Below, one piece after another: positions 17,139-25,649 of a stretch of DNA of 41,625 bases. How positions within the stretch are numbered: the first letter of the stretch is position 1; each line of letters opens with the position of its first letter. This DNA is from DATDCV01 sp036524155. Lineage in GTDB: Bacteria > Verrucomicrobiota > Verrucomicrobiia > Limisphaerales > UBA8199. The stretch is from the NCBI GenBank assembly GCA_036524155.1, contig DATDCV010000397.1:1-41625 (forward strand), read 5' to 3'. A program made the position numbers and the translations under genes. Below the pieces are notes generated by a model. That model saw only the letters and a program-made list of their open reading frames with translations. It ran no database searches and was not told where the DNA came from.

Positions 17139-18539
17139 ATGCAAGGCAACCTCCAGACCACTCGCCGTTCCTTTCTCAAACAACTCAGCGCCGCCGGAGC
17201 CGGCGCCTGGACCCTGTCCTTTGTTACCCCGCGAAGCGCCTTCGGGGCCGCGGCCAACAATAAGCTTAACATCGCGCTGCTCGGCTGCGGCGGCCGTACC
17301 CGTCAACTGTTGCCGTCGATCCTGGAGGCGGGCGAAAACGTGGTGGCGCTTTGCGAAGTTAACGCCGCCAATGTGGCGCGGTTAAAGAAAGAGTTTGCGG
17401 GCAAACACGGAGCCGCCGGCACCGTCCTGGAAAAGGCCAAAGCCTATGAAGACTACCGCGCGTTGCTGGCCGCGGAGAAATCGGTGGATGCCGTGGTCAT
17501 CGCCTCCGGCCAGCGCTGGCACGTGCCGATGAGCAAGGCGGCCTTGCGCGCGGGCAAACACGTCTTTTGTGAGAAGCCGTTGGCCCATAGCGCCGCGGAG
17601 GCGCGGGAGATTCGCGAGATCGCCGGGCGCTCCAAGTTGGTGACGCAAGTTGGGACACAAGGCGGTTCCAGCGCCACATTCCGGCGGAGCATGGAAGTCA
17701 TTCAGGCCGGGCTACTGGGCCAGATACGGGAGGTCCATTGCTGGATCAATCGCAGTTTTCCGCCCAGCGCCCCGGTCGCGACGGATGCGGACCCGATTCC
17801 GGAGGGCCTGAACTGGGATTTCTGGTGCGGCCCCTCGCCCCTATTGCCCTTCAAGAAGTATTACCTGGGCGGTTGCCTTGCCTGGGGCCGCTGGCTGGCC
17901 TTCGGAGACGGCCATCTTGCGGATATGGGCGCTCACGCGATCAATTTGCCCTGGCGCGCCCTCCAACTGGGACCTGCCCAGCGCGCCTCGGTTCAGATCG
18001 CTGAACCACTCAAAGACAGCTATCCCTCGGCGACGGATTTTCGGTGGGAGTTTCCTGCTCGCGGCCAATTCGCGCCGGTGACCGTCTGGTGGCATGATGG
18101 TGTCAAAGCCGGTCCACCCGAGGAATTGGGGAAGGAACTCATTTCCACCTTCGACAAAGTGCCTACCAATGGCGTGTTATTTGCCGGCGAAAAAGGCCTG
18201 CTGTGCTCCGACGCCTGGGGCGTGCGGGGCATGGTGAAAATGAAAGGCGAGCCCGAGGCCCGCGGTGTGCTGGACCACGAGGCCGGCAAAGCGGTTCCCA
18301 GGACGCTGCCCCAGGCCCCGAAGAACCACATGCAGGAGTGGCTGGACGCCTGCAAAGGCGGCCCCGGGACATTCCAAGGGTTCGTCTCCAGCGCTGACAT
18401 TGCCGAGGTGGCCATGGTGGGCATGGTCGCCCTGCGCTACGGCAAACCAATCGAATGGGACAGCCAAAACATGAAGGCCAAGGGCGAGCCGGGCGCCGAT
18501 TCTCTGATCCACCTGGAACAACGCAAGAAGTGGCTGTAG
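17139..18539 (+). CDS. TAT-exported Gfo/Idh/MocA family oxidoreductase (second copy)
   Basis: The 466-residue protein starts at the ATG at 17139. It has a twin-arginine signal (TTRRSFLKQLSAAGAGAW, then LSFVTPRSAFG), a Rossmann motif IALLGCGGRTRQL, the family EKP motif in HVFCEKPLAHS and a WGRWLAFGDGHLADMGAHAI motif in the substrate domain. GLNWDFWCGPSP is typical of the exported PVC-group members. It is predicted to act on sugars or sugar derivatives in the periplasm with a tightly bound nicotinamide cofactor. It is similar in layout to the protein at 1273 but clearly not a recent duplicate, since the spacing and motifs around the active site differ. It follows the GH57 gene by 81 bases. Confidence 0.9.
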   Translation: MQGNLQTTRRSFLKQLSAAGAGAWTLSFVTPRSAFGAAANNKLNIALLGCGGRTRQLLPSILEAGENVVALCEVNAANVARLKKEFAGKHGAAGTVLEKAKAYEDYRALLAAEKSVDAVVIASGQRWHVPMSKAALRAGKHVFCEKPLAHSAAEAREIREIAGRSKLVTQVGTQGGSSATFRRSMEVIQAGLLGQIREVHCWINRSFPPSAPVATDADPIPEGLNWDFWCGPSPLLPFKKYYLGGCLAWGRWLAFGDGHLADMGAHAINLPWRALQLGPAQRASVQIAEPLKDSYPSATDFRWEFPARGQFAPVTVWWHDGVKAGPPEELGKELISTFDKVPTNGVLFAGEKGLLCSDAWGVRGMVKMKGEPEARGVLDHEAGKAVPRTLPQAPKNHMQEWLDACKGGPGTFQGFVSSADIAEVAMVGMVALRYGKPIEWDSQNMKAKGEPGADSLIHLEQRKKWL

Positions 18540-18557
18540 CGACAATGTCGCTCAGGG

Positions 18558-18653
18558 ATTGTAGGCGACGAGGTAACGAGTCGATTCCGTCGGAACGGAA
18601 GCAGCGGTTCTAAGGAGTCCACTGAATCGCCTCCTGACGTCGGCGGCTACAAT
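18558..18653. repeat. Imperfect inverted repeat between convergent genes (30-base arms)
   Basis: The arms 18558-18587 and 18624-18653 are reverse complements at 24 of 30 positions, bounded by ATTGTAG and CTACAAT. The 36-base centre has further GC-rich sequence that can pair weakly. It fills the gap between two genes that end facing each other, so it may serve as a two-way terminator. Its right arm (CCGCCGACGTCAGGAGG on the minus strand) reminds me of a dispersed Verrucomicrobia repeat; that recollection is unverified. A second, smaller stem, AGCGAC AAT GTCGCT, sits at 18537-18551 across the upstream stop codon. Confidence 0.75.
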
Positions 18654-18662
18654 GCACCATTC

Positions 18663-20279
18663 CTACGCCGCCAGTTTCAGATGGCTGATGCGGAAGGTTG
18701 CGCCGCCGGGCTGATTCGGCAGGCATTCAATATCCCAGCCGTGGGCGAGGACGATCTGCTGAACCACCGCCAATCCCAAACCCGTCCCGGTCTTCTGAGT
18801 CGTAAAGTAGGGTTTGAATATTTCGGTGCGTCGTTCCGGCGGCACACCCGGACCGGTGTCGCGCACTTCGAGCAGTGCCTCGTTCGCATTCCGTTTCTCC
18901 GCCACCACTTCAATCTGGCCACCGGAGTTCACCGCCTGGACCGAGTTAAGGAGGAGGTTGAAGAGAGCCTGGCGCAACAGGCGCTCGTCCGCCTCGATCC
19001 GGAGTTGTTCGCACCGCACTTCGAGTCGCACCTGTTTCTCTTCAAAATCGTAGCTTAAGGCGCGCACGACCTCGTTGACGACGGACCCGAGCGACAGCAC
19101 CGAACGGCGGACCTCGCGGGGCCGGGAATAATTGATGAACTCGTTCAGTTGCGCGGCCACTTTGTCCGCCTCATCGATAATCTCGCGCGATTTCTCGCGA
19201 ATCTCAGCCGCCGCATCGGCTTGCTTCGAGATCATCTGGGCGCGGCCACGGATGATGTTGAGAGGATTGCGAGTTTCATGGGCCAGGCCGGCGGCGGCCA
19301 GGTTCATCTCCTTGAGATGGGTGTTCATTTCGCTCGCGCGCACCAGGCGGATCTGAAGATCGGAGGATTTGACGAGGTTTCGCCATGCCAGCCCCGAACC
19401 AATCGCCGAGACGGAGGCCAGCACCCCGATGAACGCGCGCAGCCAGAAATCCCTCAAGGAAGCGGCGGTAAAGGTTTCGGTGGACATGGCGATTACCAGG
19501 CCGTGCAACGCTCGCTTTTCCACCAAAGTCCGGTACTCGGCCTCGCTCATGCCGCGCATCCAGGGGAATCTTCTGGGCCTGAACTCACCCTCGCGAGGCG
19601 GGCCTTCCCGCTCCCGGTCGCCGCCTGCCGGACGCGCCACAATGTTGCTGCCGACAGTCGTCTCCGGACTGATTCCCGCAGGCGGGTCCTCGGGCTCGCG
19701 GCGCGGGGGCGGCGGGGGCGGGCGGATGTCCCTCATGCTATTGGTCATCGCTCGAAATGGCGGCAGGACGACCGTGGGATTAGTGCCGAATTCGGAGGAA
19801 AGACTGGCGCCGAGGTCCACCGGGTTGACGAACGTAACACTCCCGCGGCCCCAGCGCTCACCCTTCTGCAGGATGTCATGCTGCTCGAAATCGATGGGCC
19901 GGCCGGCCGCCGCCACCGGTTCTCCGGCCGCATTAAGCAGGGCTATGGATATGAGTTGGCTCGACTTCACCAACTCGTTGCTGTGGCCGTAGATCAACTC
20001 GTTCAGCACCGGCTCGAGGCGTTCCTGCGCCACCGTGCCACGGAAACGCATTCCCCGGATGCACGCACTGACGGTGTTCGCGATGTCTCGCGAACGGTTG
20101 CTGAGATCCGCTTTGGCCGCCTGCCTGACCCGGTAATGCTCCTCGGCTTGCCAGATAATCACCAGCGCCCACACGACGCTCAGGAGCGCGAAAACCAGGA
20201 AGCTACGTCGGGTTAGTTCCATTTCAACAAGGAGAGGTTTGAGTATCCTCTTCGAGCAGGCGCCTTCGTCGCCAGGCAT
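18663..20279 (-). CDS. Membrane sensor histidine kinase at the end of the secretion operon
   Basis: The 538-residue kinase uses the ATG at 20279, which has AGGAC about six bases upstream; an ATG at 20222 is the alternative. One membrane helix (RRSFLVFALLSVVWALVII) near residue 25 and another near residue 285 bracket an extracytoplasmic sensor region. That region includes an unusual run IRPPPPPPRREPEDPPAG. The kinase core has the H-box LAHETRNPLNIIRGRAQM with H334, the N-box LFNLLLNSVQAV, the G1 box DTGPGVPP and the G2 box GTGLGLAVVQQI. It should autophosphorylate and pass phosphate to an unlinked response regulator, since none is adjacent. It starts 74 bases after the secretin gene and may belong to the same transcript. 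Confidence 0.9.
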   Translation of the reverse strand: MPGDEGACSKRILKPLLVEMELTRRSFLVFALLSVVWALVIIWQAEEHYRVRQAAKADLSNRSRDIANTVSACIRGMRFRGTVAQERLEPVLNELIYGHSNELVKSSQLISIALLNAAGEPVAAAGRPIDFEQHDILQKGERWGRGSVTFVNPVDLGASLSSEFGTNPTVVLPPFRAMTNSMRDIRPPPPPPRREPEDPPAGISPETTVGSNIVARPAGGDREREGPPREGEFRPRRFPWMRGMSEAEYRTLVEKRALHGLVIAMSTETFTAASLRDFWLRAFIGVLASVSAIGSGLAWRNLVKSSDLQIRLVRASEMNTHLKEMNLAAAGLAHETRNPLNIIRGRAQMISKQADAAAEIREKSREIIDEADKVAAQLNEFINYSRPREVRRSVLSLGSVVNEVVRALSYDFEEKQVRLEVRCEQLRIEADERLLRQALFNLLLNSVQAVNSGGQIEVVAEKRNANEALLEVRDTGPGVPPERRTEIFKPYFTTQKTGTGLGLAVVQQIVLAHGWDIECLPNQPGGATFRISHLKLAA

Positions 20280-20353
20280 TGGCAAGTCCTGCGCGGGCTA
20301 GACGGATATCCGCCGTTCTCTCGTATTGCGCGCATGGGCTGCTTCGGCTCGGA

Positions 20354-21583
20354 TCACTCACCAATATTCTTCGGGCGGAAAGTCTTTCCGGAGTTCTCAT
20401 CCGAAGGCAGATTTTCCAGGAACTTGTTCAGTTCCTCGTTGGTGAAGGTCGTTCTTGCGCCGCTTCTTTCCCGTTCCCTCGCCGCCAGAGAAGCCAGTTC
20501 CGTCGGCGAGAGGACAATATGAGGGGTCAGGAAAATCAGCAGCTCGGTTTTCGTGTTGCTCTTGATCTTCCGTTTAAAGAGGTTCCCCAGCAAGGGAATA
20601 TCGCCAAGGAATGGGATCTTGCTTTCTGAGTCGGCTTTGGAGTCGTACATCAGCCCGCCGATGATCACGGTTTGCCCGTCCGGGGTAACCACGACTGTGT
20701 CGGCGGAACGCTGGTTAATCACCGGCGCGCTCACGCCGCTGGAAATGGGCACCCACTGTGAACGATCCTGCACCATTTCCGAGGTTTCCGGTGAGAGAAT
20801 CATCTCCACCATGCCGTCGGAGGTAATAAACGGCGTGACTCTGAGAATGATGCCGAGGTCGGTGTAATTATATTGGTTGATGGCGTTGCCGTACTGGTCA
20901 AAGCGAGAACTGGTAACCAACGGAACAGACTGGCCCACTGAAATCGTTGCGGGCTGATTGTTTCGGGCAATCACAGAGGGTCGCGACAGGACTTTGGCCC
21001 GACCTGCGGTTGCGATGGCACGAAGAGTCACCTGGTAGTCCTGGGCGAAGATCTGGTACAACCCGGCACCGGGTGGCACCGGCTGGAAACTCGAGGTCGG
21101 CTGACCAAAGACGTTCAGCAGGTTGCTGGTGGCCGAGTTATTGATGCCCGACATGCCGAACGCGTTGGCGACGGCGCCGGTGGCGGAGTTGCCGATACCT
21201 TTTCCCCAACCCCCCTCGATCCCGATATCGGAAGAGTTGTTGTGCGTAACTTCCATGAACACGACCTTGATCAGCACTTGTGGCTTGGGCCGATCCAGAT
21301 TCGACACCACCTGCGAGATGTACTCCCGCGTGCGTTCATCGGCGATCACAATCAGGCTCCGGGTTTCGGGATCGATGGAGATGACAGCATCCCCCACCTC
21401 GCTGTTGCCGGGGTAGGACGTGCTGCTGCTGCTCCGGCGGCTCCCCTGTCCGCCTCCAAACTGCTGGAATCCGCCGAAACCCTGCCCGGGTTGCGCCTGC
21501 GCATCGGCGGCCGCCCAGAGACAAACGGCAGTCAGCGCGATGACGGATTTAAGTGTGCTGGCAATGTTTGGGTGCATAATCAT
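20354..21583 (-). CDS. gspD: Type II secretion secretin, C-terminal half (second N3 part plus channel domain)
   Basis: The 409-residue protein has its own signal peptide (MHPNIASTLKSVIALTAVCL, cleavage near AQA-QPG). A Gly/Gln/Ser-rich stretch (GQGFGGFQQFGGGQGSRRSS) follows. Residues about 65-110 (VISIDPETRSLIVIADERTR, then YISQVVSNLDRPKPQV) form the second half of an N3 domain. The rest is the beta-barrel secretin domain, including VVVTPDGQTVIIGGLM and the signature IPFLGDIPLLGNLFK. It lacks the N0, N1 and N2 domains, which are encoded by the gene upstream. It has a good ribosome binding site (AAGGA four bases before the ATG at 21583; the ATG at 21577 is also possible). It should form the outer-membrane pore together with the upstream product. 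Confidence 0.9.
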   Translation of the reverse strand: MIMHPNIASTLKSVIALTAVCLWAAADAQAQPGQGFGGFQQFGGGQGSRRSSSSTSYPGNSEVGDAVISIDPETRSLIVIADERTREYISQVVSNLDRPKPQVLIKVVFMEVTHNNSSDIGIEGGWGKGIGNSATGAVANAFGMSGINNSATSNLLNVFGQPTSSFQPVPPGAGLYQIFAQDYQVTLRAIATAGRAKVLSRPSVIARNNQPATISVGQSVPLVTSSRFDQYGNAINQYNYTDLGIILRVTPFITSDGMVEMILSPETSEMVQDRSQWVPISSGVSAPVINQRSADTVVVTPDGQTVIIGGLMYDSKADSESKIPFLGDIPLLGNLFKRKIKSNTKTELLIFLTPHIVLSPTELASLAARERERSGARTTFTNEELNKFLENLPSDENSGKTFRPKNIGE

Positions 21584-21615
21584 CTGTTCCTTTCGTGGCT
21601 GTTCGCCAAGCGGGG

Positions 21616-22920
21616 TTATTGGCCAAAGCTGCTGCCGCGCCGCGCGCCGCTCTGGCCCATGCCGGAGCGGCTGCTGTTGTTGTATTGCTGGTTCTGTTGC
21701 GTGCTCCGGCTTTGCAGTGCGTTATTCTGGCTTTGCTGGTTGCGAGAGTTTTGCGTGCCGCTCTTTTGAAAAATGTCTTGCAGCACCTGCATCGCATCCT
21801 GGGGTTCGGCATGCTCCAGCGGGATCACCGCCACTGTCTTCACGTTCTGCTTGTCGGCGTCCAGTTCCGTGACTACTCCCTCGATTTGGTCCATCAGATC
21901 TTTGGTGGCGGTCACCACCACGCACGCCGTCCGTTGATCGGCGACGGCAATCACCCGGTTTCTTTTCCGGATCCTTTGGTTTTGGGAGGCGCTCGAACCC
22001 TGGCTGCCTCCGCCGAATGGCCCGCCCCCGCCGAACATTCTCCGGAAACCGCCCGGCCCGCCAAACTGGAACGGCGCCTGGCTCCCTCCCGACCGGCTGT
22101 CATCCGGAAATAGGCTCGTCAGCAAGTCCGCCATTTCCGTCGGATTGGAGTTTCGGAGGCGGAAAACGCGCACCACTGTCACGTCTTCGGCTCCGTTGTC
22201 AATGCACTTAATCACCTCGGCGACCCGCCGGATGTTGGCCTGGGTGTCGGTGATTACTACCGAGTTGCCCGATTCGTTCGCCGTCATCGAAGTCTGCGAC
22301 GATACCAGCGGTTGCAGGTCCTTGAGCAACTGCGTCACTTCGACGTAACGCACAGGGATGATTTGGGTGATGAACTCGTCCGTCTGGGGAATGCTCTCGG
22401 GATCCCCGCCTAACCGGACCGGAATGGCCTTCGTTTTAGCCTCGTCCTTATTGACGATCGTCAGCGTCCGGCCCCGGCGAATGGCGGCATACCCGCTCTT
22501 GTTCAGGACGCTATTGAGCAGATCGACCGCCTCATCTTTCGTCAGGGGTTGGCTGCTCCAAACGTCCACCCGGCCGCGTGGCTGCGCCTCGAGTACGATG
22601 ATAAAGCCGGCAGCTTCGCTCAGGTAATTAAGCACCGAGTCGAGGGATGCTCCCCGAAAGTTCAGCCGCAATCCGTTGGTATCGTTGTCCGGAATTACCC
22701 CGGTGCCAGAGGCATACGCGCCGGTATCCGACGGCGTGGCAGGCCCGTTGGTATCCGGCACCAGTGGGGCAGGCGTGGTGATTCCCTGCGAGGTCCCCGG
22801 GACGGCGGCGGCACTCTGGGGCGTCTGCGAGCCGGCTGCTGCTTCATTGGATGGCTCGGCGGCCTGCGACCAGCCACCGACAGCCATCATCATCCAAATG
22901 AATGTTGGGACAAGTTTCAT
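21616..22920 (-). CDS. gspD: Type II secretion secretin, N-terminal half (N0-N1-N2 and first part of N3)
   Basis: The 434-residue protein starts with a signal peptide (MKLVPTFIWMMMAVGGWSQA). N0 lies near residues 80-175 (LRLNFRGASLDSVLNYLSEA). N1 follows (IIPVRYVEVTQLLKDLQPLV, then VVITDTQANIRRVAEVIK), and then N2 (VFRLRNSNPTEMADLLTSLF), which contains a long Gly/Ser insertion before VIAVADQRTACVVVTATKD. The protein ends just after the first strand-helix unit of N3 (VIPLEHAEPQDAMQVLQDIF) in a Gln/Asn/Ser-rich tail. No channel domain is present, so it cannot form a pore alone. Its start overlaps the gspC-like gene by four bases and is preceded by AGGAG at eight bases. Normal GspD carries both halves in one chain of about 650-750 residues. 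Confidence 0.88.
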   Translation of the reverse strand: MKLVPTFIWMMMAVGGWSQAAEPSNEAAAGSQTPQSAAAVPGTSQGITTPAPLVPDTNGPATPSDTGAYASGTGVIPDNDTNGLRLNFRGASLDSVLNYLSEAAGFIIVLEAQPRGRVDVWSSQPLTKDEAVDLLNSVLNKSGYAAIRRGRTLTIVNKDEAKTKAIPVRLGGDPESIPQTDEFITQIIPVRYVEVTQLLKDLQPLVSSQTSMTANESGNSVVITDTQANIRRVAEVIKCIDNGAEDVTVVRVFRLRNSNPTEMADLLTSLFPDDSRSGGSQAPFQFGGPGGFRRMFGGGGPFGGGSQGSSASQNQRIRKRNRVIAVADQRTACVVVTATKDLMDQIEGVVTELDADKQNVKTVAVIPLEHAEPQDAMQVLQDIFQKSGTQNSRNQQSQNNALQSRSTQQNQQYNNSSRSGMGQSGARRGSSFGQ

Positions 22921-23642
22921 CGATTCATCTCCTGTTCGCGTCGTTGCATTAATCTCTTTAGGACGGGGTCGTCTGTGCCGGCGGTCGGAGCCGCGCTGGG
23001 ATCGGTTTCTTCCGTGGGAGAGCCGGCTTCGGCAACGGGCCTGGGCGCAACAGAATTGTCACCCGGCTTGGCCGGACTGGCACCCGCCAGGTTTGCGCTC
23101 GGTCTGTCGGCCAAGGATTCGCCGGCGGAAGCAACGTGCCAAGGCCCGTCTTCTTCCCGGCGCATTTGCATCCCGACTGCCAACTGAACTTCGTTGCTCG
23201 TGCCAGAGAGTCTGACCGAATTGTATTGAATATTGGTGATTTTGAAACCTGCGATCTCGTCCGCGATTTTCGCGACTTTCCGGTACTCAGAATTGGATCC
23301 CTCGAAAAATGCGAACGGCCCCTTCTCGTAGGCCATGGTGCCTACGAGCGTGAAAGCGTCCGACCTGGCGGCGGGTCGCGCCGCTCGTGGGCTGTTCCGG
23401 GCATAGCGTCGTGGGTTGAAGATGTTCCGTTCCGTGATGATCCTGAAATCGGAGTAGCCCGGCCCTTGCGGTTGATTCGTGGTTTGGGCGAGGGATAATC
23501 CCAAATTCGCTGCCAGAGTAAGAATCGTCAGCCACGCAACCCGCCGCAGAGCTCGGCGCCCGGTCCCCGAATTTGGTCCCGCCTGGCGGGGTTTACGCCT
23601 TCGGTTGTCAGGGCTTGGCATTCTCGGCCGATTCGTGTTCAT
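22917..23642 (-). CDS. GspC-like inner-membrane protein
   Basis: This 241-residue protein has a strongly basic cytoplasmic start (NRRRKPRQ, RRALRRVAW), one membrane helix at about residues 32-52, and then a periplasmic part. YSDFRIITERNIFNPRRYAR is the motif that opens the GspC homology region, and FTLVGTMAYEKGPFAFFEGS, with later SVRLSGTSNEVQLAVG, matches the small beta-rich HR domain. There is no PDZ or coiled-coil domain; the C-terminus is Pro/Ala-rich and probably disordered. GspC normally links the inner-membrane platform to the secretin N0 domain. The four-base ATGA overlaps with genes on both sides and its place between gspM and the secretin support the assignment, although PilP-like is an alternative name. 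Confidence 0.72.
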   Translation of the reverse strand: MNTNRPRMPSPDNRRRKPRQAGPNSGTGRRALRRVAWLTILTLAANLGLSLAQTTNQPQGPGYSDFRIITERNIFNPRRYARNSPRAARPAARSDAFTLVGTMAYEKGPFAFFEGSNSEYRKVAKIADEIAGFKITNIQYNSVRLSGTSNEVQLAVGMQMRREEDGPWHVASAGESLADRPSANLAGASPAKPGDNSVAPRPVAEAGSPTEETDPSAAPTAGTDDPVLKRLMQRREQEMNR

Positions 23643-24217
23643 CGTTTCGCTTGGGTCGTAGTGCGTTCGGGCTGCGGAGTAAGCACAAGACCGCTCACCT
23701 GCAATCCGAGCGCGAACTGTTGGCCGTCATTGTCGCGCGAACTGATTTCCACCGCCTGCAATCTCAAGGCCATCGGATCTCGTTCCAGTTCATACAGGAA
23801 CCGGCTGACGGTATTGAGGTTTCCCGACGCCTCGGCCCGGCACTCGAGGGTCATGTATTCGTCGTTATCATGTTTCCACTGCGGGCTGATCGAGAGCAGG
23901 CTGACCTGGCTTTGGCGAGCCCAGGTGTCGAACGCCTTCAGCACCTGCTGCTCCGCTTGCGATGCGTTGTTGGGCAGCGTGCTGGCCCGCATTTGCTCCC
24001 AGCGGTCGCGCAGGCTGCGTTCGCGCTGAATCAGAGCCTGGCCCTCAGCGACTCTCTTGCCGAAGTCGGCGATTTTAGTCGAGCGGGCTTTCCAACTGTT
24101 CGCCAGCGGCGTAATGAGCAGCTTGTCACCAGCGAGCAGCGCCACCGCGCCCGCGGCAATCAGCACGAGGATCTGCTGGCGGTTCTTAAAATCAATTTTC
24201 ATTCCGGCCTCCTTCAC
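23639..24217 (-). CDS. GspM/PilO-like inner-membrane platform protein
   Basis: The 192-residue protein has a short cytoplasmic start (MKEAGMKIDFKNRQQ), one membrane helix (ILVLIAAGAVALLAGDKLLI) and a periplasmic coiled stretch (KIADFGKRVAEGQALIQRER). A ferredoxin-like region follows, with SLLSISPQWKHDNDEYMTLE and TVSRFLYELERDPMALRLQA. This is the GspM/PilO layout: helix, coiled coil, ferredoxin-like domain. It would pair with the GspL-like protein, whose gene overlaps its start by 26 bases, in the inner-membrane platform. Sequence conservation in this family is low, so the call depends mainly on topology and gene order. Confidence 0.75.
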   Translation of the reverse strand: MKEAGMKIDFKNRQQILVLIAAGAVALLAGDKLLITPLANSWKARSTKIADFGKRVAEGQALIQRERSLRDRWEQMRASTLPNNASQAEQQVLKAFDTWARQSQVSLLSISPQWKHDNDEYMTLECRAEASGNLNTVSRFLYELERDPMALRLQAVEISSRDNDGQQFALGLQVSGLVLTPQPERTTTQAKR

Positions 24218-25649
24218 TCCAACGGAAATCGAAGGTGAACTGCATCGGCGATTTCCCCCGGATCGTGCTCAGCCTGACATCGGAGATCCCCTTCGACGCG
24301 CGCAGACGCTCCAGCGTTTTGAGCAAGGCCTGGTAATCTCGCGTCTGCCCCGTGCAGGTGACCTGGCTTAGCTCCCGGAGCTCGACGGTTTTCGCCGAGA
24401 CCACACCATCCTCGGGAAAGGCCTCTGTCAATTGCTTCATAATAACCAGTCCCCGGCAGTTTTCGTCGAACCAGGGACGAAATTGGCGGATGTCCTGGCG
24501 GACTTTTTCCAACTCCTTCACTTTCGGAGCCATCGCGGTCCATCGCGACTGGAGGCGCGCGAGTTGCCACTGCTGGAACACGAACAGACCTGCAATGATC
24601 AGAGCGATCAGCACGGCGGCAGCGGCAGCCAGACGCAGTTTGCCTGACGAGTAACGGGTGCCGAGTCGTTGCCACGCGGTCACCCTGGGAGGCAGGAACT
24701 CCAGTACGGACGGTTGCTCAGCCAGTGCCGCCGCGCCAAGACTCAGGGCGGGTGACACTACGGTCTCCGGAGGAACCTGCAGCTTCAAAAGTCCGGGTTC
24801 GTAACGCGTGACCACCTGCACGCTCAACCCGAGCGGCTCAAATCGCAGCTCCAACTCGTCGGCCAGTTGCTGCGCCAGGTCACGCGGCCCGAAAATGCGA
24901 AGCTGCCGCACCGATTCCCGGACCTCAGCCGGCAGTTGGCCCAGAGTAATCCGCGTCTCGCGAGCCGCCGTTTCAGTGTGCAACGCCCGCTGGGCGCCTT
25001 CGGCTTCGAGGGCGCCCTCGACGGCGCGGAGCGCGACCAACCCGCCGCCCGCGGTGATTTGCAGACCGACATGGCTTTCACCGATCACCAGCGCGAGAAC
25101 ACCCGGCGAGTCTTTGGCGGCCACCGGCTGCAAGGCCGTGATCCCGAGCGAAAAGCTGTCGGGCTTCAGTTTCGCGGCGCGAAGCACTTGTTCGAGCAGA
25201 TTGAGATGGTTCTTGGGGATTCCGGCCAGAAGGGCGTGCCGTTTGCCCGAACTCGCGGTGAAAACCGAATAGACGACTTGGAGTGTGGCGGAGTCACAGG
25301 GAAATGCCCGTTCGGCTTCGAGCTGCAGAAACCCTGGCACATCCGCCTCAGGGATTTCCGGCACTTCGGTGTGGGCCGTCAACAGCCACTTCAGCGGCAG
25401 GGCGAGAACGCAATGCCGCTCGCGCACCCCGGCGCGGTCGAGGTGGTTGCGGATCTCGCGGCCGACAAGTTCGGGAGCGGCGGTGAGCGGGTCCAGGGAC
25501 AGCGTGGCTGAGAAGGCCTGCTGCGGCTGAAGCGAGCCGTTAGTCCGCCGCAACCAAATGCCCTCCAGCCGGCTGCCATCCAACGCCAGCCCCAGCACGC
25601 TGCTGAGGCGCTGCCGCCTTCGGCTCTTCAGTTGAGGTATGTCTGTCAT
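24192..25649 (-). CDS. GspL-like protein: PilM-type domain fused to PilN-type membrane domain
   Basis: The 485-residue protein combines a cytoplasmic actin-like part of the PilM/GspL kind (residues about 15-290, for example VLGLALDGSRLEGIWLRR and CVLALPLKWLLTAHTEVPEI) with a membrane helix near residues 336-356 (VLIALIIAGLFVFQQWQLAR). A periplasmic coiled and ferredoxin-like tail of the PilN kind follows. In type II systems GspL binds the ATPase GspE through its cytoplasmic part. It starts at the ATG that overlaps the end of gspK by four bases and overlaps gspM by 26. The fused arrangement is the standard GspL architecture, while pilus systems split it in two. Confidence 0.8.
   Translation of the reverse strand: MTDIPQLKSRRRQRLSSVLGLALDGSRLEGIWLRRTNGSLQPQQAFSATLSLDPLTAAPELVGREIRNHLDRAGVRERHCVLALPLKWLLTAHTEVPEIPEADVPGFLQLEAERAFPCDSATLQVVYSVFTASSGKRHALLAGIPKNHLNLLEQVLRAAKLKPDSFSLGITALQPVAAKDSPGVLALVIGESHVGLQITAGGGLVALRAVEGALEAEGAQRALHTETAARETRITLGQLPAEVRESVRQLRIFGPRDLAQQLADELELRFEPLGLSVQVVTRYEPGLLKLQVPPETVVSPALSLGAAALAEQPSVLEFLPPRVTAWQRLGTRYSSGKLRLAAAAAVLIALIIAGLFVFQQWQLARLQSRWTAMAPKVKELEKVRQDIRQFRPWFDENCRGLVIMKQLTEAFPEDGVVSAKTVELRELSQVTCTGQTRDYQALLKTLERLRASKGISDVRLSTIRGKSPMQFTFDFRWSEGGRNEN

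Noticed and set aside
19149..20216. 355-codon plus-strand open frame opposite the histidine kinase
   Set aside because: The kinase motifs are on the minus strand and this frame has none.
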